Shown: piece by piece, positions 26,273 to 34,663 of the stretch | Layout of the letters: the number at the start of each line of letters is the position of its first letter | Numbering within the stretch: the stretch's first letter is position 1 | NCBI GenBank assembly: GCA_004124295.1 | Contig: SCKI01000001.1 | Span: 248,001-312,000 of the forward strand | Source: Fidelibacterota bacterium | GTDB lineage: Bacteria; Fidelibacterota; Marinisomatia; SCGC-AAA003-L08; TS1B11 | DNA length: 64,000 nt | Direction: 5' to 3' | The notes under the pieces: model-generated | Database searches by the model: none | The model's input: the letters and a program-made list of their open reading frames with translations, nothing else | What the model was told of the DNA's origin: nothing | Position numbers and translations under genes: made by a program

Positions 26273-28048
26273 ATGTCACAACAGTCCAGACTATCTGCTT
26301 TCATCGCTGAGCTCCGCCGCCGGAGGGTCTTCCGGGTGGCGGCCTGTTACGGCGGTATCGCCTTCGTCATCGTGCAGATTATCGATGGGACCTTCGAGGT
26401 CATGGGCATCCCGGCCTGGGTCAGCCGCCTGCTGATCACCCTGCTGGGCATCGGCTTCCCCATCGCCATCGGCCTGGCCTGGGCCTTTGACATCACCCCG
26501 GAAGGGATCGTCCGTACGGAAGGGCGCGCGACCGGGAAGCCGGGGACGAGTAATAAAGCATTGGTCGCCGTTACCCTTTTTGCTATTGCCTTCGGCATCT
26601 GGGCCCGCTGGGGTGGCGGCGGCACAGTTGGAGAGATTCGATCTATCGCCGTGCTGCCGCTGACCAACCTCATGAACGATCCCGACCAGGACTATTTCGT
26701 CGATGGCATGACCGAAGCGCTGATCACCGAGCTGTCCAAGATCAGTGCCCTGCGGGTGATCGGCCGCACCTCCACGATGCACTACAAGAATGCGCCCCGG
26801 CCCATTTCAGAAATCGCCGATGCCCTGGATGTGGATGCGGTCGTGGAGGGCTCCGTTCTATTGGCCGGCGAGCAGGTGCGCATCACCGCGCAGCTGGTGG
26901 GCACCCGCCCTGAGCGCCATCTGTGGGCGGAGCAATTCGACCGCGATTTTGTCGACATTCTGGCCTTGCACAGCGACGTGGCCCGGGCCATCGCTGAGCA
27001 GATCAAGGCTACCTTGACCCCGGAGGAAGAAGTTCGTCTCACCACCACCCGCCAGGTTAAGCCTGAGGCCTATAACCTGTATCTCAGGGGGTGGCATTTT
27101 CGCAAGCTGGAGAGTGACGAAAGCATGCCTAAGGCCGTGGAATACCTGGAGCAGGCTGTAGCGCTGGACTCCACCTTCGCCCGGGCCTGGGCGGCGCTGG
27201 GCCATAGCTACCTTCAGATGCAATGGAATGGCGGCTGGGATCGCGATTATGCCTATAATCGGATGAAACCAGCGCTCGATAAAGCTCTGGAGCTGGACCC
27301 CAACCTGCCGGAAGCCCATGCGGGTCTGGGGATTTACTACCATTTTAAAGTGGATTTACTCACCGCCGAATTATCTTTCAGACGGGCGCTGGAGCTGGAT
27401 TCCGATAATGTCTATGCCCGCTACGAATACGGCGTTTTCTTGATCCGTATGGGCAGGCTTGATGAGAGCCTTGGCGAGTTTCGGTGGGCCCTAAAGCTGG
27501 ATCCCCTTAATCCTCAGCCCCAGTGGGGAATCGGCGTCATCTATCTCACCACCCGCCAGTATGATAGAGCCCTGGAATACTTTCAGGCTGTTTTGGAGCT
27601 TGCTCCCGGCCATTGGCAGGCGCCCGGTAATATGGCTTCGGCAAAGCGTGAAATCCTCATGCAGCAGGGCCGCTACGCGGAAGCTGCCGCCAAGGCGGGA
27701 AAAGCGGGGGATTTATTCCTGCAGCTGCGGGCTGAGTGGGCCTTGGGGAACCGGACAAAAGTTTACGCGGTCCGTGATTCGCTGAGGTCCACCGGGGAGC
27801 TGCAGCAGCATGAGCAGGAGCATCCATTCTGGTCTGCGCGCCTTTTTGCGATCATGGGTGAGAAGGATAAGGTCTTCAGCCTGTTGGAAAGGGCCTATGA
27901 AGACACCACTAAAGAGTTCTATTATTATGCAGGGCTCGTTTACTATCCGGAATTTGATTTCCTCCGCGCCGAGCCCCGGTTCAAGGTCCTGTTGAAGAAA
28001 ATGGGACTGAGGGAAGTATTCGATCAATCCGGCCAGAGAATCCGGTAG
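26273..28048 (+). CDS. Membrane TPR protein with FlgO/TolB-like domain
   Basis: The 591-residue protein has three membrane segments near the N-terminus (FRVAACYGGIAFVIVQIID, LLITLLGIGFPIAIGLAWAF, ALVAVTLFAIAFGIW). A FlgO/TolB-like domain follows (IAVLPLTNLMNDPDQDYFVDG, then LRVIGRTSTMHYK and VEGSVLLAGEQVRITAQL). From about residue 265 there are five or more TPR units. This architecture is common next to adenylate cyclase or kinase domains, but none is present here. A scaffold or signalling role at the inner membrane is inferred. It is flanked by a dnaE2 fragment upstream and a truncated paralogue start downstream. Confidence 0.75.
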   Translation: MSQQSRLSAFIAELRRRRVFRVAACYGGIAFVIVQIIDGTFEVMGIPAWVSRLLITLLGIGFPIAIGLAWAFDITPEGIVRTEGRATGKPGTSNKALVAVTLFAIAFGIWARWGGGGTVGEIRSIAVLPLTNLMNDPDQDYFVDGMTEALITELSKISALRVIGRTSTMHYKNAPRPISEIADALDVDAVVEGSVLLAGEQVRITAQLVGTRPERHLWAEQFDRDFVDILALHSDVARAIAEQIKATLTPEEEVRLTTTRQVKPEAYNLYLRGWHFRKLESDESMPKAVEYLEQAVALDSTFARAWAALGHSYLQMQWNGGWDRDYAYNRMKPALDKALELDPNLPEAHAGLGIYYHFKVDLLTAELSFRRALELDSDNVYARYEYGVFLIRMGRLDESLGEFRWALKLDPLNPQPQWGIGVIYLTTRQYDRALEYFQAVLELAPGHWQAPGNMASAKREILMQQGRYAEAAAKAGKAGDLFLQLRAEWALGNRTKVYAVRDSLRSTGELQQHEQEHPFWSARLFAIMGEKDKVFSLLERAYEDTTKEFYYYAGLVYYPEFDFLRAEPRFKVLLKKMGLREVFDQSGQRIR

Positions 28049-28058
28049 GCAGGCCGGG

Positions 28059-28110
28059 ATGACCCCCAAATCTCAGTCCAGACTGTCGGCCTTCATGGAC
28101 GAGGAGGCCC
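28059..28110 (+). pseudogene. Truncated 5' end of a second TPR/FlgO-like gene
   Basis: An ATG at 28059 starts MTPKSQSRLSAFMDEE, which matches the N-terminus of the gene just upstream (MSQQSRLSAFIAE). After about 17 codons the similarity ends; the frame then runs into the word-repeat array and stops at 28196. It appears to be the surviving start of a tandem paralogue whose body has been lost. Confidence 0.65.
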
Positions 28111-28151
28111 TCAGGCCCGTAGCCAGTAACATTGAATCCTTAAGCTTAAAA

Positions 28152-28479
28152 CCCGTCTACGTCCACCAAAGGCCGACCTACGCCGGGCAAGCCTGAAACC
28201 TGAATCTCTTCCTCCCCCTCACGGCTGATCGCTGATAGCAGATGACTCGGGACTCAGGACTTAGGACTCAGGACTTAGGACCTGAAACCCGTCTACGCTT
28301 CGCTACGCCGGGCAAGCCCGTAGCTCACATAGGACTTAGGACTTAGGACTCAGGACTTGAAACCCGAAACCCGCAACCCGTAACTAGAAACTCCCTCCCC
28401 CCTCACCGCTACTCTGCTCACGGCTCACCCGTCTACGCTCTGCTATGCCGGGCAAGCTGCCTACTGCCACTGCCAACTG
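28152..28479 (-). repeat. Largest composite word-repeat array, three cores
   Basis: Three copies of the core (CTTGCCCGGC, variable middle, GTAGACGGG on the minus strand) lie at 28152-28191 (expanded to 40 bp), 28288-28316 and 28428-28456 (29 bp each). Between them are degenerate runs of AGGACTTAGGACTC, GAAACCCGAAACCC, CTCACCGCTACTCTGCTCAC and CTGCCACTGCCAACTGC words. The last class runs directly into the dnaE2 stop codon at 28480. There are no spacers, cas genes or coding potential. Confidence 0.8.
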
Positions 28480-31400
28480 CTACTGCTTCAACCCCTCCCT
28501 CGCCATGCGGCTCAAACTGGCCAGCGTCTTGATGGTGACGCTATGCGTGCCCCAGGCCTCCTCCACCCGTCCCGTCACCAGCATCATTTTTTCCCAGCGC
28601 ACCAGGTCGTTGAACAGCCGGTACTGGGCCGGAAACAGGACGCACTCGAACACGTCGCTGCGGTCCTCGAAGGTGAGGAACTCCATCGGCTCCCCCTTGC
28701 GGGTCTGCACCGTTTTGGTGGTGAGGCAGATGCCTGCCAGGGTAACGCTGCGCCCTACATGGCGCGGCAGGTCCCGGGCCAGGATGGTGCGGCCGGCGAT
28801 GATCGACCGATACGGCTCCAGGGGGTGCCAGGTGAGGGGGTAGCCGAAGGAGGCCACCTCCGTCCGGTAGCGCTGGGCCGGGGTCAATCCCTGCAGCTGC
28901 ACCGCCGCCGGTGCGGAGAGTTGGGGCTGGAGCAAACTGCCGCTGCCGGCGTAGACATGGGCGTGGCGTTGCTGCATGAGTTGCAGCAGCAGGTCGGGTT
29001 GGGAGCGGCCCGGCTCCAGCTCATCGAAGCCGCCGGCCCGGATGAGCACCCGGACGTCGGCAAAGGGGATATCGGTGCGCTCCAGGAAGTCGGCCAGGGA
29101 GGCATAATCCCCCTGTTTGCGCTCCTCCAGCAGTTGCTCCAGGCTGGCCCCCTGCAAGTGGCGCAGTTCCATCAGCCCCATCCTGATCCGGCCCCGCTTG
29201 CCGCGCCACTCCCGCCAGCTGCGGTTGATGTGGGGCGGCAGAATCTGTACCCCGCAGCGCCTCGCCTCGCTCATGTAGGCGTAGGGGGAGTAGAAGCCGC
29301 CCCGGTTGGAGATGACCGCCGCCAGAAACTCCGCCGGATGGTGGGCCTTGAGCCAGGCGCAGGTGAACGACAACATCGCATAGCTGGCCGAGTGGGGCTT
29401 GCAGAAGGAGTAGCCTTTGAAGCTGTCGATCATGTCCCAGACCTGCCGCACCGCATCTTCCGGGTAACCGTTGGCCAGGGCGCCGCTGATGAACTGCTTC
29501 TTCAGGGCCGGGATCATCGGCCGCAGGGAGCGCTTGGTGCCGATCTTGCGCAGGGTGTCGGCGTCGGCGTAGTTGAACCCGGCCAGCACCCGGGCGGCGA
29601 TGGAGACCTGCTCTTCGTACACCATCAAGCCGTAGCTCTCCGACAGAAAGTCGAGGTCGGGATGGAGCAGCTTCCAGGGCCGGCCGTGAATCCGCTCGAT
29701 GAGCTGGTTGATGAACCGGTTGGCGGCAGGCCGGATGATTGAGGAGTAGATGACCACATGCTCAAAATCGACCTTGCCGGCCTTGGCCAACAGTTGGCGG
29801 GTGGCGGGGCTCTCGATATAGAAAATGCCCATGGTCCGGCCGCTCTCCATCAGCCGGCGGGTGGCGGGATCGTCCAGCGGGTCGATGTCGTGGTAGCGCA
29901 GGGGCGGTCCCCCGGCGCCGTAGAGGTTGATGTCCCTTAGCGCATCCCGGACCACCGCCAGGGAACGGTTCCCCAGCAGGTCGATTTTCACCAGGCCGGC
30001 GTCCTCCACCTGGTCTTTTTCCCATTGCACGATGGGGACCCCCTTGGGGGCGGTGAGCACCGGCACGTAGCGCCGGATTTCGTCCGGGACCACCACCACG
30101 CCACCGGCATGCACCGACGGATAGTGGAACACCCCCACCAGCCGCATGGCCAGGCGCAGGATCTCCTCCAGGGTGCCGTCGATGTGCAGGCGGGGAGCGG
30201 CGGCGGACAGGTTGGCTTCTTCAGGGACCGTCAACGGCCCAGCGCTGACCACCCGGTTGGGGAACCCGGCCTGGCCGAAGACCAGATGGATGCGCCGGGT
30301 GACGGCGAGAATCTCCTCGTTGGACAGGCCGTAGACCTTGGCCACCTCCCGCACTGCCGACCGGGGCTGGAGGGTCACCTGGTTGGAGACCATGGCGGCC
30401 CTGCCGGCGCCGTACTTGCGGAAGACATAGGCCAGCACGGCGTCCCGCTCATCCCAGGCAAAATCGACGTCAATGTCGGGAAGGTCGGTGCGGTCGGCAT
30501 GCAGGAAGCGCTCGAAGTAGAGATTGTGGGCGATGGGATCGACCTGGGTGATGAACAGGCAGTAGCTGACGATGGACGCCGCCGCGCTGCCCCGGCCGAT
30601 GGTGAGTCTGGTGCCGTCGGCGCCCGGCAGGGGTGACTTGTGCACGATGTCGGCCACCACCAGAAAGTAGGAGGCGAACCCCTTGGCGCCGATCAGGGCC
30701 AGTTCCATGTCGATGCGCGCCCGGACCGCCTCCGGCAGCGGCTCGGCGTAGCGCTTTACCGCCCCGGCTGCCACCAGCTCCCGTAGCCGGGCATCGTGAC
30801 CATTGCGGCCGCCGGGAAAAATGGTGGCGGAAAAGTCCCACTCGGTGTGGCAGCGGCGGGCCAGGGCGGCGGCGTTGTCCAGTGCCTGCGGGCAGTGCGG
30901 CAGGCGGCGGCGGAGAGTGGCTTCATCGGCAAAGTGCTGCTGGGGACCGAACCGCTCCCAGGGCGGCAGCTCGGAGAGGCGCTGGTTGCGGTCGATGGCC
31001 CGGAGGAGGGTGGCCAGGGGGGCATCGGCCGGGGCCAGAAAGTGAACCGCTCCGGTGGCGACCGGCTGCAGGCCCAGGCGCCGGCAGGCCCGCAGCAGTG
31101 GCGCGGTGTCATGGCCGGGACGCAGTTCGGCGTACAGCTGGTCCTCCGGCAGCAGCGCCGCCAGCCGTTCCAGCAGGGTCTCATCCGGGCAGAGGACAAA
31201 CAGCCCCTGGCCGAAGCGCTCCAGCAGCGCTGCCACATCGGCGGCAGGGTCGTCATGGACCGCCGAGATCAGGCGCGACAGGTTGGCGTAACCGGCCTGG
31301 TTCTCCACCAGCAGCAGCAGGTCCTGGGCCGGCGCCTGCCCCGCTTTGCCGGTCAGTATCTGCGACCCGCAGATGGCTTGCAGCCCTGCCGCCTTCGCCA

Positions 31401-31554
31401 GCCGGGTAAAGTGGACGAAACCCCACAGGCCGTTGGTGTCGGTGAGGGCCAGGCCGGGCTGACCGAGCTCCTTCGTCCGGGCCAGGAGGTCCTCGATGGA
31501 GGCGGTGCCGCGCATGGGCGAGAACCGGGAGTGGACATGGAGGTGGCAGAACAT
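28480..31554 (-). CDS. dnaE2: Error-prone DNA polymerase III alpha subunit, DnaE2/ImuC type
   Basis: The 1024-residue protein has an N-terminal PHP domain (HLHVHSRFSPMRG) in which the usual DHDGL is DTNGL, as expected for a degenerate PHP domain without proofreading. The polymerase palm follows, with the catalytic PDIDVDF near residue 358, then fingers, helix-hairpin-helix and a C-terminal OB domain. The length and the adjacent ImuB-like gene identify it as the mutasome polymerase DnaE2 (ImuC), used for SOS mutagenesis, rather than the replicative alpha subunit. The last three residues fall where a word-repeat array abuts the gene. Confidence 0.9.
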   Translation of the reverse strand: MFCHLHVHSRFSPMRGTASIEDLLARTKELGQPGLALTDTNGLWGFVHFTRLAKAAGLQAICGSQILTGKAGQAPAQDLLLLVENQAGYANLSRLISAVHDDPAADVAALLERFGQGLFVLCPDETLLERLAALLPEDQLYAELRPGHDTAPLLRACRRLGLQPVATGAVHFLAPADAPLATLLRAIDRNQRLSELPPWERFGPQQHFADEATLRRRLPHCPQALDNAAALARRCHTEWDFSATIFPGGRNGHDARLRELVAAGAVKRYAEPLPEAVRARIDMELALIGAKGFASYFLVVADIVHKSPLPGADGTRLTIGRGSAAASIVSYCLFITQVDPIAHNLYFERFLHADRTDLPDIDVDFAWDERDAVLAYVFRKYGAGRAAMVSNQVTLQPRSAVREVAKVYGLSNEEILAVTRRIHLVFGQAGFPNRVVSAGPLTVPEEANLSAAAPRLHIDGTLEEILRLAMRLVGVFHYPSVHAGGVVVVPDEIRRYVPVLTAPKGVPIVQWEKDQVEDAGLVKIDLLGNRSLAVVRDALRDINLYGAGGPPLRYHDIDPLDDPATRRLMESGRTMGIFYIESPATRQLLAKAGKVDFEHVVIYSSIIRPAANRFINQLIERIHGRPWKLLHPDLDFLSESYGLMVYEEQVSIAARVLAGFNYADADTLRKIGTKRSLRPMIPALKKQFISGALANGYPEDAVRQVWDMIDSFKGYSFCKPHSASYAMLSFTCAWLKAHHPAEFLAAVISNRGGFYSPYAYMSEARRCGVQILPPHINRSWREWRGKRGRIRMGLMELRHLQGASLEQLLEERKQGDYASLADFLERTDIPFADVRVLIRAGGFDELEPGRSQPDLLLQLMQQRHAHVYAGSGSLLQPQLSAPAAVQLQGLTPAQRYRTEVASFGYPLTWHPLEPYRSIIAGRTILARDLPRHVGRSVTLAGICLTTKTVQTRKGEPMEFLTFEDRSDVFECVLFPAQYRLFNDLVRWEKMMLVTGRVEEAWGTHSVTIKTLASLSRMAREGLKQ

Positions 31555-31563
31555 GGGGAGGGG

Positions 31564-31882
31564 TATTAGTCGTTAGTGGTTAGTTGTTAGTGGTTAGTTG
31601 GCAGCCCTGAGCGAAGCAGCCGTGCAGGGGGAGTTTCTGGTTTCAGGTTTCATGTTCAAAGTTCAAGGTTTCAGTCTCCGGTCCGCCGTGGCAGTAGGCA
31701 GCTTGCCCGGCGTAACAAAGTGTGGACGGGTGAGCAGTTGGGATCAGCATCCGGCAGCGCACATCCCACATCCAATATCCAGTGACAGGCTTACCCTTCG
31801 CTGGCTTCATCCTTCGACCCTTCGGCCCCGCTCAGGGCAGTCAAGCTCAGGATGACGAGAAGCAGGGTTGTCATCCTGAGGC
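31564..31882 (+). repeat. Composite word-repeat array between dnaE2 and imuB
   Basis: This 319-bp stretch contains TTAGTGGTTAGTTG words (31564-31600) and GGTTTCAGGTTTCATG/GTTCAAAGTTCAAGG words (31638-31675). A GGCAGTAGGCAG word then leads into a 29-bp core (31702-31730; CTTGCCCGGC, ten bases, GTGGACGGG), followed by TGAGCAG. Next come CACATCCCACATCCAATATCC-type words (read in pieces) and a long inverted repeat (31816-31895). No gene is present. It separates two genes that are usually close together. Confidence 0.78.
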
Positions 31883-31895
31883 TCATCGAAGGGTC
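31816..31895. repeat. Inverted repeat of the CATCCTGAG...CGAAGGGTC type
   Basis: GACCCTTCG (31816-31824) pairs with CGAAGGGTC (31887-31895). Inside it, GCTCAGGATGAC (31845-31856) pairs with GTCATCCTGAG-GC (31870-31882). Repeats containing these words are widespread in environmental genomes. The right arm overlaps the last codons and the TGA of the imuB-like gene. Confidence 0.8.
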
Positions 31896-33091
31896 AACCC
31901 GGTGCGGACGGCGGCACTGCCGTAGCGGTCCCGCAGGCGGTCAATCTGGACGGTGAGGCGCTGGTCCCTGGCAGGGGCCGTGTCGAACAGGTCGAGCTGC
32001 TGGGCCCGGGGCCGCAGTCCGGCCGCCTCCACGGTGATGGCCCGGACCCGGTTGCGGCGGCGGTTGGAGCGCTCGTACAAGGCCAGCAGGCAGCCGGTGA
32101 CGGTGATGGCGTCGTTGCGCTTCAGCCGGCCAATGGCCGCGGACTGGTAGCCGTCGGTGTAGTGGGTGCTGAGGGTCACCTTTCCGGCGATCATCTGCCG
32201 GCGGCGGAGATTGTAGCCCACCCCGTCGGCGAGCTGCTGCACTGCCGCCCGGAGACGGGCCTCATCGTTGGTGTCCTCGGGCAAGGTATGGCGCTTGATG
32301 ATAGTGTCACTGCCGTCGCCGAGCTGGATGGGCCGCACCAGCGAGGTGTCGATGCCCCGGGCCTGGGCCGCCACCTGCCGGGCAAAGGGATCGAATGCGA
32401 CCTTGCAGAGGTGCTCGAAATCGGCCAGGCGCTGCAACTGGCGGATCCACTGCAGGTTGAGGTCGTCCAGGCTCTGGCGGACCGGCTGCTCGGCGGCGAT
32501 GGGCAGGAACGCGGTGGCGAGGGGGGCCAGAAAGCGGACCTCGTCCCCCGGGGGCACCTCGCGGACGGTACCCGTGCCGCGGGTCCTGGCGGCAACGGTT
32601 CGGGCGGCAATGGCGCTGACCAGCTTGTTCTTCCCAATGCCGATGGCAGGGGCCAGGTCGAGCTGGGTGGCGAGGTCACGCAGCAGGAGCCGGGCGGCGT
32701 CCTCAGAGGATCGGTAGATGCCGGTCATGCCGGCCATGTCGAGGAAAAACCGGCCGTAGCCCACCGGCTCCACCGCCGGGGAGAAGCGGGTGAGGCGGCC
32801 CAGCAGGGCCCCCTGGAGGCGGCCGTACAAGGCCCGGTTCAGCGGCATCAGCACGGTGGCGCGGGAGATTTTGCGGGCCAGACCCACCGCCATGCCCGGG
32901 GCCAGCCCCTCCTGCCGGGCCTCAGCCGACAGATCGACGATGGTGCCGCTCTGGGCGGCCGATGAGATGACGGCGAGGGGGCGGGTCAACAGGGCTGGAT
33001 CGACAAGGCGTTCCACCGTCACAGCGAAGTGGGTAAGACGCGTGTGGATAACCCGCCGGTTGGCCGTCAGAAAGAAAGTATTCACCGGCAA
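31883..33091 (-). CDS. imuB: ImuB-like catalytically inactive Y-family polymerase
   Basis: The 402-residue protein is a Y-family (DinB/ImuB) homologue, but the catalytic residues are gone. The N-terminal HxDMD motif reads HTRLT (16-20), and the SIDE motif reads GYGR (111-114) before FFLD. A beta-clamp binding pentapeptide QLDLF is present at 365-369. These are the traits of ImuB, the non-catalytic hub that recruits DnaE2/ImuC to the clamp. The pairing with dnaE2 supports this. No ImuA homologue is visible. The final codons and stop are formed by an inverted repeat. Confidence 0.82.
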   Translation of the reverse strand: MPVNTFFLTANRRVIHTRLTHFAVTVERLVDPALLTRPLAVISSAAQSGTIVDLSAEARQEGLAPGMAVGLARKISRATVLMPLNRALYGRLQGALLGRLTRFSPAVEPVGYGRFFLDMAGMTGIYRSSEDAARLLLRDLATQLDLAPAIGIGKNKLVSAIAARTVAARTRGTGTVREVPPGDEVRFLAPLATAFLPIAAEQPVRQSLDDLNLQWIRQLQRLADFEHLCKVAFDPFARQVAAQARGIDTSLVRPIQLGDGSDTIIKRHTLPEDTNDEARLRAAVQQLADGVGYNLRRRQMIAGKVTLSTHYTDGYQSAAIGRLKRNDAITVTGCLLALYERSNRRRNRVRAITVEAAGLRPRAQQLDLFDTAPARDQRLTVQIDRLRDRYGSAAVRTGLTLR

Positions 33092-33147
33092 ACTTACGGC
33101 GGGGCGGGGGTCAGGGCAAAAGAAATCTAAAGAATACTAAATAAATT

Positions 33148-33190
33148 GAGCGGTTAGCGATGAGCGGTGAGTAGTGAGCAGTGAGCGGGG
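33148..33190 (+). repeat. Word-repeat array, GAGCAGTGAGCGGT type
   Basis: About six degenerate seven-base units (GAGCGGT, TAGCGAT, GAGTAGT, GAGCAGT) lie between the divergent imuB and DGQHR genes. The same words appear in inverted orientation at 28.4 and 37.6 kb. This is the only array in the window at the 5' rather than 3' side of its neighbours. Confidence 0.7.
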
Positions 33191-33271
33191 AAAGAGTGCG
33201 GGGTCGGGACCGGCCATGGATTGCCGTTCATTAGGATATTTGTCCGGTCCCGGAGTATATTTCTACTCGTT

Positions 33272-34663
33272 ATGCCCCAAACAAAAACTGACAACGTAGA
33301 ACGCATTTCCGTGGTAGTTCCTGTAAATCCGTTCACTCCGGCTAATTTGTTACAAGTGCGTCACTGTCTGTGTGCTCTCGATGTTGACAGACTCATGGAA
33401 TGGTGGCCAGGGCTTCCGCATACCCCGAACCGTGATCTCGAAAAAGTCAAAGCGATCCAACGCTCGCTCGATTGGAAACGTGTCGCTCAGATCGCCGCAT
33501 ACCTGTTGCAGGAGGAAATTGAAGATGCCGGAACCAAGTTGGATGAGACATTTCGTCCAATCTACGAACCCAAAAAGAATGAGCCGGGGCGCGAATGGCC
33601 GCCTCAAATAAAAGGAACTGTCAAATTTGCACACAGTTCATTTCCATTTTTCAGTAATGTCCTCATCCATGTTAATGGTGCAACATTCGAAAAATCACCA
33701 GAGTCCGAGGAAACTGGGGAGCGAATTGGAACAACTGCTCAAGTAGGTCTAAATCCGAAGGATCAGAATTTTTCTCTGACTGTTATTGATGGGCAGCATC
33801 GTGTGAATGGCGCCTACTTTGCGTTGGAGATCCGACGAAAAAAAGATCCTGATGCACGATTTGAGATCCCGGCTGAAATATTTCTCGAGTTGGACCCTTT
33901 TGAGGAACCGCCTCGACACCAAGCCCAAATCTTTATTGATGTAAATCTCTATCAAAAGAAAGTGGATCGATCACTGGTAGCTGACCTTTTCCCAATGACT
34001 CGCACTACTACTGATTCACTAGACAGGAAAGAGCGCGCGCAGGACATTGGTCGCAAATTGATGCTTGAGGTTGGCCCTTTAGTTGGGATGATCCAGATCC
34101 CAGGAATAAAATATGGCGTTAAAAATGTTGTTGCGCTTGCTACACTAAATGCCGCGATCGAGGGTGCAATTCCGGCGCTAAATACACGCGACATCACTAA
34201 TCTCGAAGCGCAAACCTCATTTATTGCACAATTACTAGAGTGCTGGCTAACCGCATCAGGACGGGCTGAAGGCAAAGGAGCCACCGTGATAGATGAGCAT
34301 AATGTAGTATACCAGGGGAGGATCCTTGTTTCAGTCATTCACCTCATACCTGCTATCCTATGGCAGTTCAGTAAATGGAAGGTCCCTTTCGTTTCGAAGA
34401 AAGCAAAAGACCATATTACAGAATGGCTACAAGCTACAATTGTTCGGGCAGGCCTCGTAAAATTCAAAAAGTTCATTGGTAAGAATGATTTTAAGAAAAA
34501 GGGATTTCTTGGAAGTGGGGGAATAGGTCGATTTCGCAATTTACTTTGGGCTGCTGCCTTTAGGACTCGAAGGATTGGCAACCTAAAACCAGAATCGATT
34601 GCAATAGAGGCAGAGAAAGCACGTACTAAAGTGAACGCGGAGCTTGCCAGTCATGCCCATTGA
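33272..34663 (+). CDS. DGQHR-domain protein (DndB-related)
   Basis: The 463-residue protein contains the diagnostic VIDGQHRVNGA with DGQHR at 173-177, followed by a region with AQIFIDVNLYQKKVDRSLVADLF. DGQHR proteins include DndB, the regulator of DNA phosphorothioation, and many uncharacterised relatives in defence islands. The fold is ParB/sulfiredoxin-like. No dndCDE genes are present. The gene is AT-rich compared with the chromosome. An upstream in-frame start at 33221 is less likely than this ATG. The next gene overlaps it by 11 nt. Confidence 0.78.
   Translation: MPQTKTDNVERISVVVPVNPFTPANLLQVRHCLCALDVDRLMEWWPGLPHTPNRDLEKVKAIQRSLDWKRVAQIAAYLLQEEIEDAGTKLDETFRPIYEPKKNEPGREWPPQIKGTVKFAHSSFPFFSNVLIHVNGATFEKSPESEETGERIGTTAQVGLNPKDQNFSLTVIDGQHRVNGAYFALEIRRKKDPDARFEIPAEIFLELDPFEEPPRHQAQIFIDVNLYQKKVDRSLVADLFPMTRTTTDSLDRKERAQDIGRKLMLEVGPLVGMIQIPGIKYGVKNVVALATLNAAIEGAIPALNTRDITNLEAQTSFIAQLLECWLTASGRAEGKGATVIDEHNVVYQGRILVSVIHLIPAILWQFSKWKVPFVSKKAKDHITEWLQATIVRAGLVKFKKFIGKNDFKKKGFLGSGGIGRFRNLLWAAAFRTRRIGNLKPESIAIEAEKARTKVNAELASHAH

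Larger units (their letters stand above)
28049..28479. other. 431-bp intergenic region, almost entirely repeats
   Basis: This spacer between the convergent TPR gene and dnaE2 begins with a truncated paralogue start (28059-28110). It then consists of composite word-repeat arrays from about 28152 to the dnaE2 stop codon. No intact gene is present. Confidence 0.7.

Noticed and set aside
28152-28479. CRISPR array
   Set aside because: Repeats are degenerate words without unique spacers of even length, and no cas genes are nearby.
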